Shown here: positions 44,969-55,587 of the stretch, one piece after another
Position numbering within the stretch: the first letter of the stretch is position 1
Layout: each line of letters opens with the position of its first letter
The notes under the pieces: model-generated
What the model saw: only the letters and a program-made list of their open reading frames with translations
Databases searched by the model: none
Told to the model about the DNA's origin: nothing
Translations under genes and position numbers: made by a program
Source: Clostridium sp. CAG:571
Lineage (GTDB): Bacteria > Bacillota > Clostridia > TANB77 > CAG-508
Assembly: GCA_000434015.1 (NCBI GenBank)
Contig: HF999519.1
Span: 159,723-223,722 of the forward strand
Direction: 5' to 3'
DNA length: 64,000 bases

Positions 44969-45772
44969 ATGAATTTAAATCGTATATTAACAACAGTTAT
45001 AGGATTACCAATTGTTATTGTTATACTAGTATTTGGAAACATATATTTAATTGATGTGCTATTTGCAATAATTGCAGCAATGAGTATACATGAATATTTC
45101 GATAGTTTTAAAGGTAAAACAAATCCTGTCTCTTGGCTGGGATTTGTAGCTTGTGGTTTAATTGCTTTTATACATTTAATACCAAAGCAATATACTATTA
45201 TAACTATAGGAATATTAGTTCCAACAAGTATATTAATATTATTTTTACAGGTAATAATTTCTAACATGAAAACTAATGTTCAAGATATAGCTGTTACTTT
45301 TTTTGGAATTTGTTATATACCATTATTCTTGATGTATTTACCATTATTAATGGGATCAGAAAATGGAAAAATACTAATTTGGTTTGTAATTATTGCAGCA
45401 TGGGGAACAGACATATTTGCCTATATAATAGGAAAAAAACTAGGCAAGCATAAATTTAGTAAAATTAGTCCTAATAAATCAATAGAAGGTTGCATAGGAG
45501 GTACGTTAGGTGCAATTATTATAGCTTTAATTTATACATTTTGTATAAATGCATGTTTGAAAATGAATATAAATTATTTATTTATAAGTGTAATTACATT
45601 ATTACTAAGTGTAGTTGGTCAATTAGGAGATTTTTCAGCATCAAGTATAAAAAGATATGTTGGGATTAAAGATTTTAGTAATTTGTTACCAGGACATGGA
45701 GGGATGTTAGATAGAATTGATAGTCTAATATTTATAGCTCCATTTGCATATTTTTTATTAAATTTATTATAA
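44969..45772 (+). CDS. cdsA: Phosphatidate cytidylyltransferase
   Basis: 267 residues with about eight helices. The C-terminal signature SASSIKRYVGIKDFSNLLPG, then HGGMLDRIDSL is intact, and SPNKSIEGCIGG is also typical. It makes CDP-diacylglycerol, the substrate of PgsA encoded at 31706. It starts 3 nt after uppS, so the two are translationally coupled. No dxr lies between cdsA and rseP, unlike in many Firmicutes. Confidence 0.95.
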   Translation: MNLNRILTTVIGLPIVIVILVFGNIYLIDVLFAIIAAMSIHEYFDSFKGKTNPVSWLGFVACGLIAFIHLIPKQYTIITIGILVPTSILILFLQVIISNMKTNVQDIAVTFFGICYIPLFLMYLPLLMGSENGKILIWFVIIAAWGTDIFAYIIGKKLGKHKFSKISPNKSIEGCIGGTLGAIIIALIYTFCINACLKMNINYLFISVITLLLSVVGQLGDFSASSIKRYVGIKDFSNLLPGHGGMLDRIDSLIFIAPFAYFLLNLL

Positions 45773-45787
45773 TGGAGGAAAGAAGAA

Positions 45788-47049
45788 TTGTTAACTTTTT
45801 TAATAAATGCTATAAAAATAATATTTCTTTTAGGCTTATTAATTTTCATTCATGAAGGTGGACATTTTATAGTGGCTAAACTTTGCAAAGTAAAGGTAAA
45901 TGAATTTGCAATAGGATTTGGACCAACAATTTGGAAAAAACAAGGAAAAGAAACAAAATATGCATTGAGATTAATTCCTTTAGGGGGATTTGTCAGCATG
46001 GAAGGTGAAGAAGAACGCTCTTTAGAAGAGGGTTCTTTTAGTAAAGCTTCTATTCCAAAAAGAATTGCTATAGTAGTAGCTCGGTCGGAATGGTTAATAT
46101 AATATTTGCAATAATTATATACTTTTGTCTAATGACAACAAATAATAATTTTACAACTAATAAAATAGAGTTGGTATTAGACGGGTATAATGCTAAAATA
46201 GCAGGATTACAAGCAGATGACGAAATAGTAAAAATTAATGGAAAAAGAGTTATTAATCAGGAAGAAATAAATAACCAGGTATCAAATTCTAAAGGAGAAA
46301 AAGTAAAAGTTCTAGTAAAAAGGGAAAACGATCTAATAGAATATGAAATTATTCCAAATGAACAAAAATATAAAGAAACAGGAATTTATCTAAAAGATGG
46401 AGATTCTACTAAAATTGTAGCACTGCAAGAAAATAGTTCAGCAAAGTTGCAAGGAATGCAAGAAAATGATGTTATATTGAAAATAAATGATGAAGATGTT
46501 GAAAATAATATAGAAAAACTTATAGAATCAATTAATGAAAATGAAAATAAAGAATTAAGGATTTTAGTAAGAAGAAATAATGAAGAAAAAGAATTTACAA
46601 TAACTCCAGAAGAAAAATCTAAATATTATTTAGGAATAAATTTAAAAGTGGCAGAAAATACAGTTGGAAATAAATTATATTATTCATTTCATGAAACTTT
46701 AGATTTCTGTTTTTCAATAATAGAAAATTTAAAACAGTTATTTACAGGAAAAGTATCGACAAATCAATTAATGGGACCAGTTGGAATATCAAGTGTTGTT
46801 TCGTCAACTGAAGGCTTAAAAGAATATATTTATATTATTGCATTAATATCTTTGTCTTTGGGAGTTACAAATTTACTTCCATTTCCACCACTTGATGGAG
46901 GAAAGATTCTACTTTTAATAATAACAGCAGTTAGAAGAAAAGAATTTGAAGAAAAAACTGAAATGTTTATACAATCTGCAGGATTTTTTATATTAATTAC
47001 TTTATCGATATATATAACCTGCAATGATGTATGGAGAATTTTTAAATAA
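45788..47049 (+). CDS. rseP: RseP-type site-2 protease (tandem CGGT-CGGA)
   Basis: 419 residues when the tandem quadruplets at 46082-46089 are read as Gly-Gly. It starts at TTG 45788 after GGAGG. The first helix carries the zinc motif HEGGH (LIFIHEGGHFIVAKL). At the junction the family has (V/A)-A-G-x-x-N; the restored sequence is RIAIVVA-GG-MVNIIFAIIIY. Two PDZ domains follow (AKIAGLQADDEIVKING and AKLQGMQENDVILKIND). Then LMGPVGIS and the C-terminal NLLPFPPLDGG with the metal-binding Asp. It cleaves membrane proteins, including anti-sigma factors and signal peptides, within the bilayer. Triplet reading would remove everything after residue 98. Confidence 0.94.
46082..46085 (+). other. CGGT quadruplet glycine site, rseP site 1
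   Basis: After GTA GTA GCT, immediately followed by a second quadruplet. Gives the conserved Gly of the V-A-G motif. Confidence 0.92.
46086..46089 (+). other. CGGA quadruplet glycine site, rseP site 2
   Basis: Directly follows CGGT and precedes ATG GTT AAT. Eight bases stand where the family has two residues, so both quadruplets are needed to restore MVNIIFA. Confidence 0.92.
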
Positions 47050-47085
47050 AATTAAATAAAAAAAGGAGGATAAAATATTAAAAAT

Positions 47086-50000
47086 ATGAGTGATACAAAA
47101 TTAAAAATGCTAAAAGAAGTTTTTAAGGATTTTGAAGTAAATAATAATATAATAAATACTAAAATAGAATCTATAAATTTATATAAAAAAACTAATAAAT
47201 TAGAAGTTAATATTTTATCCGACAAACCTATAAAAGTAAAAGCAGTTGGATACTTTGAGAGGTATCTTGTAAAAAGATTTATGCTTAAAGAAGCTGTAAT
47301 ACATGTTAAATATATAGAAGATATTTCTCAAGATTTTACAAAAGAATGGGAAGATATTCTAGATTATTTATCATATAAACATCCACTAACAAAAGCATTA
47401 TTAAGAGATAGTGAAATCTTAGTTGAAGATAATATTATTAATATAAACTTGAAGTTATCAGGAGCAGATATACTAGTTGCAAGAGGAATGGATGTAATAC
47501 TTTCAGATTTATTGTTTAACGTATTTGGAAAGCGATATAAAGTTAAATATATAGATAACAATTCAGTAGAAACTAAAAGAAAAGTTGAAGAATATACTAA
47601 AAATGTTCAAACAGAAGTTATCAAAAAATTCCAAGAACAATTAGTTGTTAATGAAGAAAAAGAAGAAAAGGTTTCAAAAGAAATACTTAAGGAAAAACAA
47701 GAAAATAAAGTAAAACAAGATAGTAATAAGAATATAGAAAAACAAGAAAATAAAGAAGAAGTAGAAGAAATTACTCCTTTAATTTTAGGAAGGAATCAAA
47801 ATATTAAAGAACCATTAGTAAAAGTAATAGATGTATCCATAGATAGTGGAAAAATTGCTCTTGATGGTGAAGTAATAAATACAGACTCAAGAGAATTAAA
47901 AAATGGAAAGTTTCTATTTATGTTTGATTTATATGATGGTACAAGTACAATAACTTGTAAATCTTTTATAGAAAAAGAAAAATTTAAAGCTGTTTCTCGG
48001 AAGAATAAAATCAGCTAAAGGAATAAAAATAGGTGGAACAGCACAATTTGATCCTTTTGCAAAAGAATTAGGAGTAATTGCAAATACTATTGTAGAAACA
48101 TCTGGAATTAAAAGAAAAGAAAGAAAAGATGAAGCAAAAGTAAAAAGAGTAGAACTTCATATGCATACACAAATGAGTCAAATGGATGGAATGACTTCTG
48201 CAAAAGATTTAATAAAAAGAGCAATGAAATGGGGAATGAAATCTATTGCAATAACAGACCATGGTGTTGTACAGGCATTTCCAGAAGCACATAAATTATT
48301 AGGTTTTGATAATAAAGATATGAAAGTAATTTATGGAGTAGAAGCATATTTAGTGCCAGACAAAACTCCTTGCGTATCTTTTCCAAAAGGACAAGATATA
48401 GATACTACTTATTGTGTTTTAGACTTAGAAACAACAGGTTTTTCTTTTAGAACAGAAAAAATTACAGAAGTTGGAATAATGAAATTTAAAAATGGTGAAG
48501 TAATTGATGAGTTTTCATGTTTTGTAAATCCAGAAAAACCAATACCACAAAGAGTAATCGAAGTAACAAATATAACAGATGATATGGTAAAAGATGCAGA
48601 AACAATAGAAAAGGTTATGCCAAAAATTATAGAGTTTGTAGGAGATAGTGTTTTAGTTGCACATAATGCAGATTTTGATATAGGATTTTTAAAATATAAT
48701 GCAAAATTATTAGGACTTTCTTTAGAAAATACATATCTAGATACTTTAAGACTTGCAAAAGAGCTTTTTCCAGAATTTAAAAAATATAAATTAGGACTTA
48801 TTGCAGAAAAATTAGGAATAAAAGTAGAAGTTGCACATAGAGCTTTAGATGATGTAGATACTACAGTTAAGGTATTAAAGGTTATGCTTGATATGTTAAA
48901 AGAAAAAAATGTAAAAACAGTAGATGATATTGATAAACTTAATATAGGAAAAGCAGATTATAAAAGATTACCAAGTTATCATGCAATAATTTTGGCAAAA
49001 AATTATGTAGGACTTAAAAACTTATATAAATTAATATCACTTTCTCATTTACACTATTTTTATAAAAAACCTCGTATTTTAAAATCTATATATAAAAAAT
49101 ATTCTGAAGGTTTAATGATTGGTAGTGCTTGTGAGGCAGGAGAACTATATAGAGCTATAATTGCAGGAAAAGAAGATGAAGAAATAGAAGATATTGCAAA
49201 AGATTATGACTATTTGGAGATTCAACCAATTGGAAATAATATGTTTATGGTTCGAAATGAAACAGTTCCAGATACAAGAGCATTAGAAGAAATAAATGAA
49301 AAAATTGTTCATTTAGGAGAAAAATTAGGTAAACTTGTAGTAGCAACTTGTGATGTGCACTTTATGGATCCACAAGATGAAGTATATAGAAGAATATTAA
49401 TGGCAGGACAAGGTTTTGATGATGCAGACCAGCAAGCACCACTTTATTTAAGAACAACAGAGGAGATGCTTAAAGAATTTGAGTACTTAGGAGAAGAAAA
49501 AGCATATGAAGTTGTTGTAACAAATACAAATAAAATAGCTGATATGTGTGAGAGGATAAGTCCAATTTCTCCAGAAAAGTGTCCACCATATATCGATAAT
49601 TGTGAACAAACAATAAAAGATATTGCATATACAAAGGCACATGAACTATATGGAGAAAATCTTCCAGAAATAGTAGCAAATAGATTACAAAAGGAATTAG
49701 ATTCAATTATAAAAAATGGGTTCTCTGTTATGTACATAATTGCACAAAAATTAGTATGGAAATCTAATGAAGATGGATATTTGGTTGGATCACGTGGATC
49801 TGTTGGATCATCATTTGTTGCAAATATGACAGGAATTACAGAGGTTAATTCTCTTCCTGCGCATTATAGATGTCCAAATTGTAAATATTCAGACTTTACT
49901 GACTATGGATATAAAAATGGATTTGATTTACCAGATAAAACATGTCCTAAATGTGGTCATAAGTTAGACAAAGATGGAATGGATATACCTTTTGAGACAT

Positions 50001-51468
50001 TCCTTCGGATTTAATGGGGATAAAGAACCAGATATAGATTTAAACTTTTCAGGAGAATATCAAGCAAAAGCACATAGATATACTGAAGTGATTTTTGGAA
50101 AAGGAACTACATTTAAAGCTGGAACAGTTGGTACTGTTGCAGATAAAACAGCATATGGCTATGTAAAAAAATATTATGAAGAAAGAGGAATTCCAATAAA
50201 TAATGCAGAAGTTTTAAGACTAGCATCAGGATGTACAGGAATAAAAAGAACAACAGGTCAGCATCCAGGAGGAATTATAGTTGTACCAAAGGGAAGAGAA
50301 ATATACGAATTTACACCGGTACAACATCCAGCTGATGATCCAAATTCTGATATTATAACAACTCATTTTGATTATCACTCTATAGATCAGAACTTACTAA
50401 AACTAGACATTCTGGGACATGATGATCCGACTATTATTCGTATGCTTCAAGATATAACAGGAGTAAATCCTCAAAAGATACCACTTGATGACCAAGAAAC
50501 AATGTCAATTTTTAGTTCAACAGAAGCTTTAGGAGTAACACCAGAACAAATAAATTCACAAGTTGGAAGTTTTGGGGTTCCAGAGTTTGGAACAAAGTTT
50601 GTAAGACGGAATGCTTTTAGATACAAGACCAAAAACATTTGATGAATTAATTCGTATTTCTGGATTATCACATGGTACAGATGTATGGCTTGGAAATGCA
50701 CAAAGTTTAATAGAAGAAGGAACAGTAACATTAAATGAAGCAATATGTTGTAGAGATGATATTATGATTTATTTAATAAAACAAGGATTACCACCAAATC
50801 CAAGTTTTAAGATAATGGAAACAGTGCGTAAAGGAAAAGCACTAAAAGATCCGGCAAAATGGGAAGAGTATAAAGCTTTAATGAAAGAACACAATGTTCC
50901 AGATTGGTATATTAAATCTTGTGAAAAAATAAAATACATGTTTCCTAAGGCCCATGCGGCTGCATATGTAACAATGGCCTTTAGAATAGCATGGTTTAAG
51001 GTACATATACCAAAAGCATATTATTCTGCATATTTTTCTATAAGAGCAAAACAGTTTGATAGTGAAATAATGTGTCATGGAAAAGAAAGAGTAAAAAATA
51101 AAATGAAAGAAATAGATTTAGAGGGAAATAGTGCACAAAATAAAGACAAAGAAATGTATCCGGTTTTAGAGCTTGTTTTGGAAATGTATGAAAGAGGAAT
51201 AAACTTTTTACCAATAGATTTATATTTGTCACACCATGATAAATTTATAATGGAGGAAGATGGAATTCGTCCACCACTAAATGCTATTCCTGGACTTGGA
51301 CCAATAGATGCAGAAGGAATATATAATGCAGCAAAAGAAGGAAAGTTTATGTCTATAGACGATATGAAAATAAGGTCAAAAATTGGAAAAGTTGCAATAG
51401 AAACATTAAAAAATGTAGGATGTTTAAAAGGAATGAGCCAAAGCAACCAAATGAGTTTATTTGGTTAA
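47086..51468 (+). CDS. polC: DNA polymerase III PolC (three CGGA sites)
   Basis: 1459 residues, the normal PolC length, when CGGA at 47998, 50006 and 50607 are each one glycine. Order: N-terminal domain; OB-fold (VIDVSIDSGKIALDG) passing site 1 as KAVS-G-RIKSAKGIKIGG; PHP domain (VELHMHTQMSQMDG, SIAITDHGVVQAF) with an inserted DEDD exonuclease (YCVLDLETTGFSFRTEKITE, then AHNADFDIGFL); the polymerase palm, where site 2 gives DIPFETFL-G-FNGDKEPDID, then DLNFSGEYQ; and fingers, where site 3 gives GTKFVR-G-MLLDTRPKTF, then GLSHGTDVWLGNA. The C-terminal zinc residues are in CPNCKYSD and CPKCGHK. It is the essential leading-strand replicase. ATG 47086 is 16 nt from GGAGG; an ATT at 47077 is a possible alternative start. 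Confidence 0.97.
47998..48001 (+). other. CGGA quadruplet glycine site, polC site 1
   Basis: After GTT TCT. Four-base reading gives VSGRIKSAKGIKIGGTAQFD in the OB-fold; triplet reading stops six codons later. Confidence 0.9.
50006..50009 (+). other. CGGA quadruplet glycine site, polC site 2
   Basis: After TTC CTT. PolC has P-F-E-T-F-L-G-F-x-G-D-K-x-P-D-I-D here; four-base reading reproduces it exactly. Confidence 0.96.
50607..50610 (+). other. CGGA quadruplet glycine site, polC site 3
   Basis: After GTA AGA. PolC has F-V-R-G/Q-M-L-x-D/E-T-(R/K)-P; four-base reading gives FVRGMLLDTRPKTF. Confidence 0.95.
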
Positions 51469-51588
51469 TTCATAATTTTAATTATAGTTTTATAAAGAAA
51501 AAAATATATAAACTAAGCATTTTATAAAAATATTTAATTTTGTAAATATTAGAGAAGGTTATAAAGTAATAGAAAGGAAGAATCTTAT

Positions 51589-51895
51589 ATGAATCCAAGT
51601 GTAAATATGACAGATGTGTTTAACATAAGAAATATAATAATTTATTTTATAGCAATTAATATAATAGCGTTTTTAGCAATGTGGATAGATAAAGAAAAAG
51701 CAAAAAGGCGGTTCTTGGAGAATTAAAGAAGCAACTTTATTTATGTTTGTATTACTTGGAGGAGGAATTGGAGGAATAGCTGGAATGTATACTTTTAGGC
51801 ATAAAACAAAAAAGATTCAGTTTGTGATAGGTTTTCCAGTTATACTAATTTCTGAAATAATATTATTAATATACTTAAAAGTATATATGTTTTAA
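51589..51895 (+). CDS. DUF1294 small membrane protein (one CGGT site)
   Basis: 101 residues when CGGT at 51709-51712 is one glycine; as triplets the gene stops after about 42 codons. GAAAGGAAG precedes ATG 51589. Helix 1 (IIIYFIAINIIAFLAMW) is followed by the DUF1294 core IDKEKAKR-G-SWRIKEATL, then LLGGGIGGIAGMYTFRHKTK, then a second helix. The order D-K-x-x-A-(K/R)-x-G-x-W-R-I-x-E and the F-R-H-K-T-K block are the family hallmarks. Function unknown. It follows polC by 120 bp. Confidence 0.9.
51709..51712 (+). other. CGGT quadruplet glycine site, DUF1294 gene
   Basis: After GCA AAA AGG. Four-base reading gives AKRGSWRIKEATLF, matching the family pattern, and opens the remaining 60 codons. 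Confidence 0.92.
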
Positions 51896-51997
51896 AATTA
51901 TAAATTATTAAAATAGGAAATATAGAAAGTATAAATAATAATAGAAGATCTAATAATATTAAATTATATGTAAAAAATAAATATAAAAAAAGATATA

Positions 51998-52052
51998 AAA
52001 AAGCAAAGAGCATATACTATTTTTTAGTAGTTTTTGGTACTTTGCTTTTTTT
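51998..52052. terminator. Hairpin terminator
   Basis: AAAAGCAAAG pairs with CTTTGCTTTT, followed by Ts, downstream of the polC-DUF1294 genes. Confidence 0.75.
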
Positions 52053-52260
52053 ATGTTAAAAGTTAAAATTTTTACTAGAAAAAAGGTGTTACTAATTTTG
52101 TGAAATATTATTAGTAATAATAAAGAGTATTAAGGTTATTTTGATTCATAAAAATTTAATATTTGGCAAATTGAAAAAATGTTTTACAACTTTTTGTTTG
52201 ATAAACATAATGAAATGATACATGCTGTTATTTTGCGGATGCTATGAATGTTGAAAAGTA

Positions 52261-52327
52261 TGTGAATAAAATGACCTATAAAACACATACATATCAATTA
52301 TTCACAAGGTTATCCACATTATCCACA
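52261..52327. other. Cluster of four DnaA boxes
   Basis: TTATTCACA at 52298-52306, TTATCCACA at 52310-52318 and 52319-52327, and the reverse-strand copy TGTGAATAA at 52261-52269. Two are perfect consensus boxes, 9 bp apart. They lie in a gene-free AT-rich stretch (51896-52625). It may be a replication origin, a DnaA-titration site or a DnaA-regulated promoter. The dnaA gene is not in the window. Confidence 0.7.
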
Positions 52328-52625
52328 AATACAATATGAAATAAAAAAACAAACAGAGGGAAACATAATATTTGTAAATGAAATGATTAAGCAATAATTT
52401 TGTAATATAAGGCTAAGATTTGTAACAGTATAAGCAAAAAAATATATATAAACAAAAAAATCGACAATAAATAACATATAAAATAGAGTAAAATGAATTC
52501 CTTAAAATATATTTAAAAAATATATTAAATATGATAAAATACGATGTGTAAAAAAATAGATAACTAAAGAATAAATAATTATTTTACCAAACATAAAGTA
52601 AAAAGTTAAGATAGGAGAGATACAA

Positions 52626-53570
52626 ATGGAAAAGAAAATTGAAGAGTTAAATGGTTTTAAAGATTTAAGGATAGTAGATAATTTTTATCAAACATCAAGT
52701 TTTTTTCCAATGCCAACAACAGAAATAGGAACATTAAGTGAATCAGGAGAAACAAATTTAGGATCATATTCATTATGTTTCCCATATTACATAGCAGGAA
52801 AAGATTATTATGCAATGTTATTGTGTTGTAGAAATAATTCAAATACAGCAAAAAATATATTAAGAACAGGAAAATGTTCAATCAATTTTATAACAGATAA
52901 AAGAAAATATTTTAAAGAAGCAGTAAGATTAGGATATCCAGGAGAAACAACAGAAGAAAAAATGAAAGATTGTATATTTAATTTGGTTGATGGAAAAAGA
53001 GCAAGAGAAAATCAAAATGAACAATATCCAAAGATAATTAGTGAGGCTTTTCAAGTATTTGAATGTACTTGGGTTAAAGAGTTAGATGGTGCAGAAAATG
53101 ACAAAGTACAAGATGAATATTTACCACCATATCATCAATTTAATGGTATAACAAGCCAATATGGAGCACACTTTATATTAAAAATTGATAATATATTAAT
53201 GAAGCCAAAGTATTATAATGCAATATTAAATGGAGTAAATGCAAATGTATTTCCACGAGTTCCAGTAGATTATGGATATCGTGATAATAAGAACTTTTGG
53301 TATACAAGATTTAAAAGACCAATATCTGAACCAATTCCAGCGAATAAAGGAATTAGTTTAAATACAGTGAAATATGCAGCATCAAGAATTGATACTGAAG
53401 TTAAATTTACAGATGAAGCATGTGCAAAATTAATAAAAGTTCCAAGAGTGTTTTTAAATACTGTTTTAAAAGGTTGTGTCGCCTGGGCAAAAGAAAATAA
53501 TGTAACATTAATTACCGAAAAAGAAATGGAGATAATTCAAGATAAAAGAAGTAAAGAAAAAAATAATTAA
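52626..53570 (+). CDS. Flavin reductase-like protein with PCP_red-type C-terminus
   Basis: 314 residues, AGGAGAG upstream. The N-terminal part (about 20-215) fits a flavin-reductase-like FMN-binding split barrel: TTEIGTLSESGETNLGSYSL, then YYAMLLCCRNNSNTAKNILR and GKCSINFI. The C-terminal 60 residues (RIDTEVKFTDEACAKLIKVP, then VAWAKENNVTLITEKEM) resemble the PCP_red helical module seen in light-independent protochlorophyllide reductase subunits and unrelated reductases. A cytosolic flavin-dependent oxidoreductase is likely; the substrate is unknown. It is alone in its transcript, downstream of the DnaA boxes. Confidence 0.65.
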   Translation: MEKKIEELNGFKDLRIVDNFYQTSSFFPMPTTEIGTLSESGETNLGSYSLCFPYYIAGKDYYAMLLCCRNNSNTAKNILRTGKCSINFITDKRKYFKEAVRLGYPGETTEEKMKDCIFNLVDGKRARENQNEQYPKIISEAFQVFECTWVKELDGAENDKVQDEYLPPYHQFNGITSQYGAHFILKIDNILMKPKYYNAILNGVNANVFPRVPVDYGYRDNKNFWYTRFKRPISEPIPANKGISLNTVKYAASRIDTEVKFTDEACAKLIKVPRVFLNTVLKGCVAWAKENNVTLITEKEMEIIQDKRSKEKNN

Positions 53571-53779
53571 ATAATATAAATAAAATAGTAAATTTCTTTT
53601 TGAAATAATAATGTACAAAAGTTAATAATATTTAAAGCAAATAAAAATTTATATAGAAAAAAAATGGAAAAGTTAAGTGATTAAAAAATAAAGAAGTATA
53701 GCTCTTTAAATATATTAAGTAAACTATTGACTTTTAAATCTATAATTGATAAAATAAAACAAATTAAAAAGGTGTTGAA

Positions 53780-53980
53780 AAAGAAAAAATATATTTTATT
53801 ATTAAAAAGAGAGTTAGTAATAGGTGAAAGCTAATAATAATAAATATATGGGGAGCTTTGGAGCCAAGACAAAAATAAAGAGGATAGATATAAAAATATA
53901 CTATCAATTAGGGTGGAACCGCGGAATTTATAAACTTTCGTCCCTAGCTTTTAAGCTAGTAGTGTGATGAGAGTTTTTTT
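53780..53980 (+). promoter_or_regulatory. T-box riboswitch of glyS
   Basis: The T-box core AGGGTGGAACCGCGG is at 53910-53924, preceded by a Stem I region with GAGAGTTAGTAATAGGTGAAAGC. A T-rich transcription stop follows near 53973. TGGA in the antiterminator bulge matches tRNAs ending UCCA, as both tRNA-Gly genes here do. I could not place the specifier codon with certainty; GGA occurs near 53870. Uncharged tRNA-Gly would turn on glyS. Confidence 0.92.
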
Positions 53981-54062
53981 GTTTTAGAAAAAATTTAAAA
54001 TGAAAAACTATTAGTTAAATTTAAACATACTAGCAAATATATTATTTTAGGAGGTAGGTTTT

Positions 54063-55448
54063 ATGGAAAAATTAACAATGGACAAAATAGTATCACTTTG
54101 TAAAAACAGAGGATATATTTATGCTGGTTCAGAAATTTATGGTGGATTAGCTAATACTTGGGATTATGGACCATTAGGAGTAGAATTAAAGAATAATATA
54201 AAAAATGCTTGGAGAAAAAAGTTTATACAAGAAAACAAATATAATGTAGGTCTTGATGCAGCGATTTTAATGAATCCAGAGACATGGGTTGCATCAGGGC
54301 ATGTTGGAGGATTTAGTGATCCATTAATAGATTGTAAAGAATGTAAAACAAGACACAGAGCAGATAAATTAATAGAAGAGTGGGCTCATAATAACGGAAA
54401 AGATATGATTGCAGATGGAATGACAGATGATGAAATGATAAAATTTATGAATGAGAATAATATAAATTGTCCAAATTGTGGAGCTCATAATTTTACAGAA
54501 ATAAGAAAATTCAATTTGATGTTTAAAACTTTTCAAGGAGTAACAGAGGATAAAACATCAGAAATTTACTTAAGACCAGAAACAGCACAGGGAATCTTTG
54601 TGAACTTTAAAAATGTACAAAGAACAACAAGAAGAAAATTGCCAATGGGAATTGCTCAAATTGGTAAAGCTTTTAGAAATGAAATTACACCAGGAAACTT
54701 TACATTTAGAACACGTGAATTTGAACAAATGGAACTTGAATTTTTCTGTAAACCAGGAACAGATTTAGAATGGTTTGAATATTGGAGAAGTTTTTGTAAG
54801 AATTGGTTATTGAATTTAGGAATGAAAGAGAATAATATTCGTCTTCGTGATCATAGTAAGGAAGAATTAGTTTTTTATAGTAAAGGAACAACAGATATTG
54901 AATTTGCATTTCCTTTTGGATGGGGAGAACTATGGGGAATAGCAGATAGAACTAATTATGATTTAAATAAGCATATGGAACATTCTAAACAAGATATGTC
55001 ATATTTAGATCCAGAAACAAATGAAAAATATGTACCATATGTAATAGAACCTTCACTTGGATGTGATAGAGTAGCTTTAGCATTTTTATGTAACAGCTAT
55101 GAGGAAGAAGAAATTGCAGAAGGTGATACAAGAACTGTACTTCATTTACATCCAGCTTTAGCACCATATAAGATTGCTGTACTTCCACTTTCTAAAAAGT
55201 TAAGTGAAAAAGCACAAGAGGTATATGAAAAATTATCAAGTAAATTTATGTGTGATTATGATGAAGCAGGAAGTATAGGAAAAAGATATAGAAGAGAAGA
55301 TGAAATTGGTACACCATATTGTGTAACAGTAGATTTTGATAGTTTAGAAGATAATTCTGTAACTATTAGAGATAGAGATACAATGGAACAAATAAGACTT
55401 CCAATAGAAGAAGTAGAATCATGGGTTTCAGAAAAGATTGAGTTTTAA
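54063..55448 (+). CDS. glyS: Glycine-tRNA ligase (single-chain, class II)
   Basis: 461 residues, the archaeal/eukaryal-type alpha2 GlyRS common in Firmicutes. NRGYIYAGSEIYGGLANTWD starts the catalytic domain; LRPETAQGIFVNF is class II motif 2 context, with FRNEITPGNFTFRTREFEQM, and motif 3 is EPSLGCDRVALAFL. A C-terminal anticodon-binding domain (LAPYKIAVLPLSKK, then GKRYRREDEIGTPYCVTVD) follows. It charges tRNA-Gly. Both the normal and the UCCG variant tRNA keep its recognition elements (C35, C36, U73, C2-G71), so it is the natural supplier of the quadruplet system. Controlled by the T-box upstream. Confidence 0.98.
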   Translation: MEKLTMDKIVSLCKNRGYIYAGSEIYGGLANTWDYGPLGVELKNNIKNAWRKKFIQENKYNVGLDAAILMNPETWVASGHVGGFSDPLIDCKECKTRHRADKLIEEWAHNNGKDMIADGMTDDEMIKFMNENNINCPNCGAHNFTEIRKFNLMFKTFQGVTEDKTSEIYLRPETAQGIFVNFKNVQRTTRRKLPMGIAQIGKAFRNEITPGNFTFRTREFEQMELEFFCKPGTDLEWFEYWRSFCKNWLLNLGMKENNIRLRDHSKEELVFYSKGTTDIEFAFPFGWGELWGIADRTNYDLNKHMEHSKQDMSYLDPETNEKYVPYVIEPSLGCDRVALAFLCNSYEEEEIAEGDTRTVLHLHPALAPYKIAVLPLSKKLSEKAQEVYEKLSSKFMCDYDEAGSIGKRYRREDEIGTPYCVTVDFDSLEDNSVTIRDRDTMEQIRLPIEEVESWVSEKIEF

Positions 55449-55542
55449 AAATAAAAAATGTAATAAAATGTGATAGACTTTTTATAAAAGCTGAAATAAA
55501 AGTTATATAGAAAATAGTGTAAATGTCTAAAATTAATAAAAA

Positions 55543-55578
55543 GAAAAATACCAAGTAAAAATGATACTTGGTATTTTT
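55543..55578. terminator. Bidirectional terminator
   Basis: AAAAATACCAAGTA pairs with TACTTGGTATTTTT between the convergent glyS and DUF6583-like genes. Confidence 0.85.
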
Positions 55579-55587
55579 GGTATTAAA

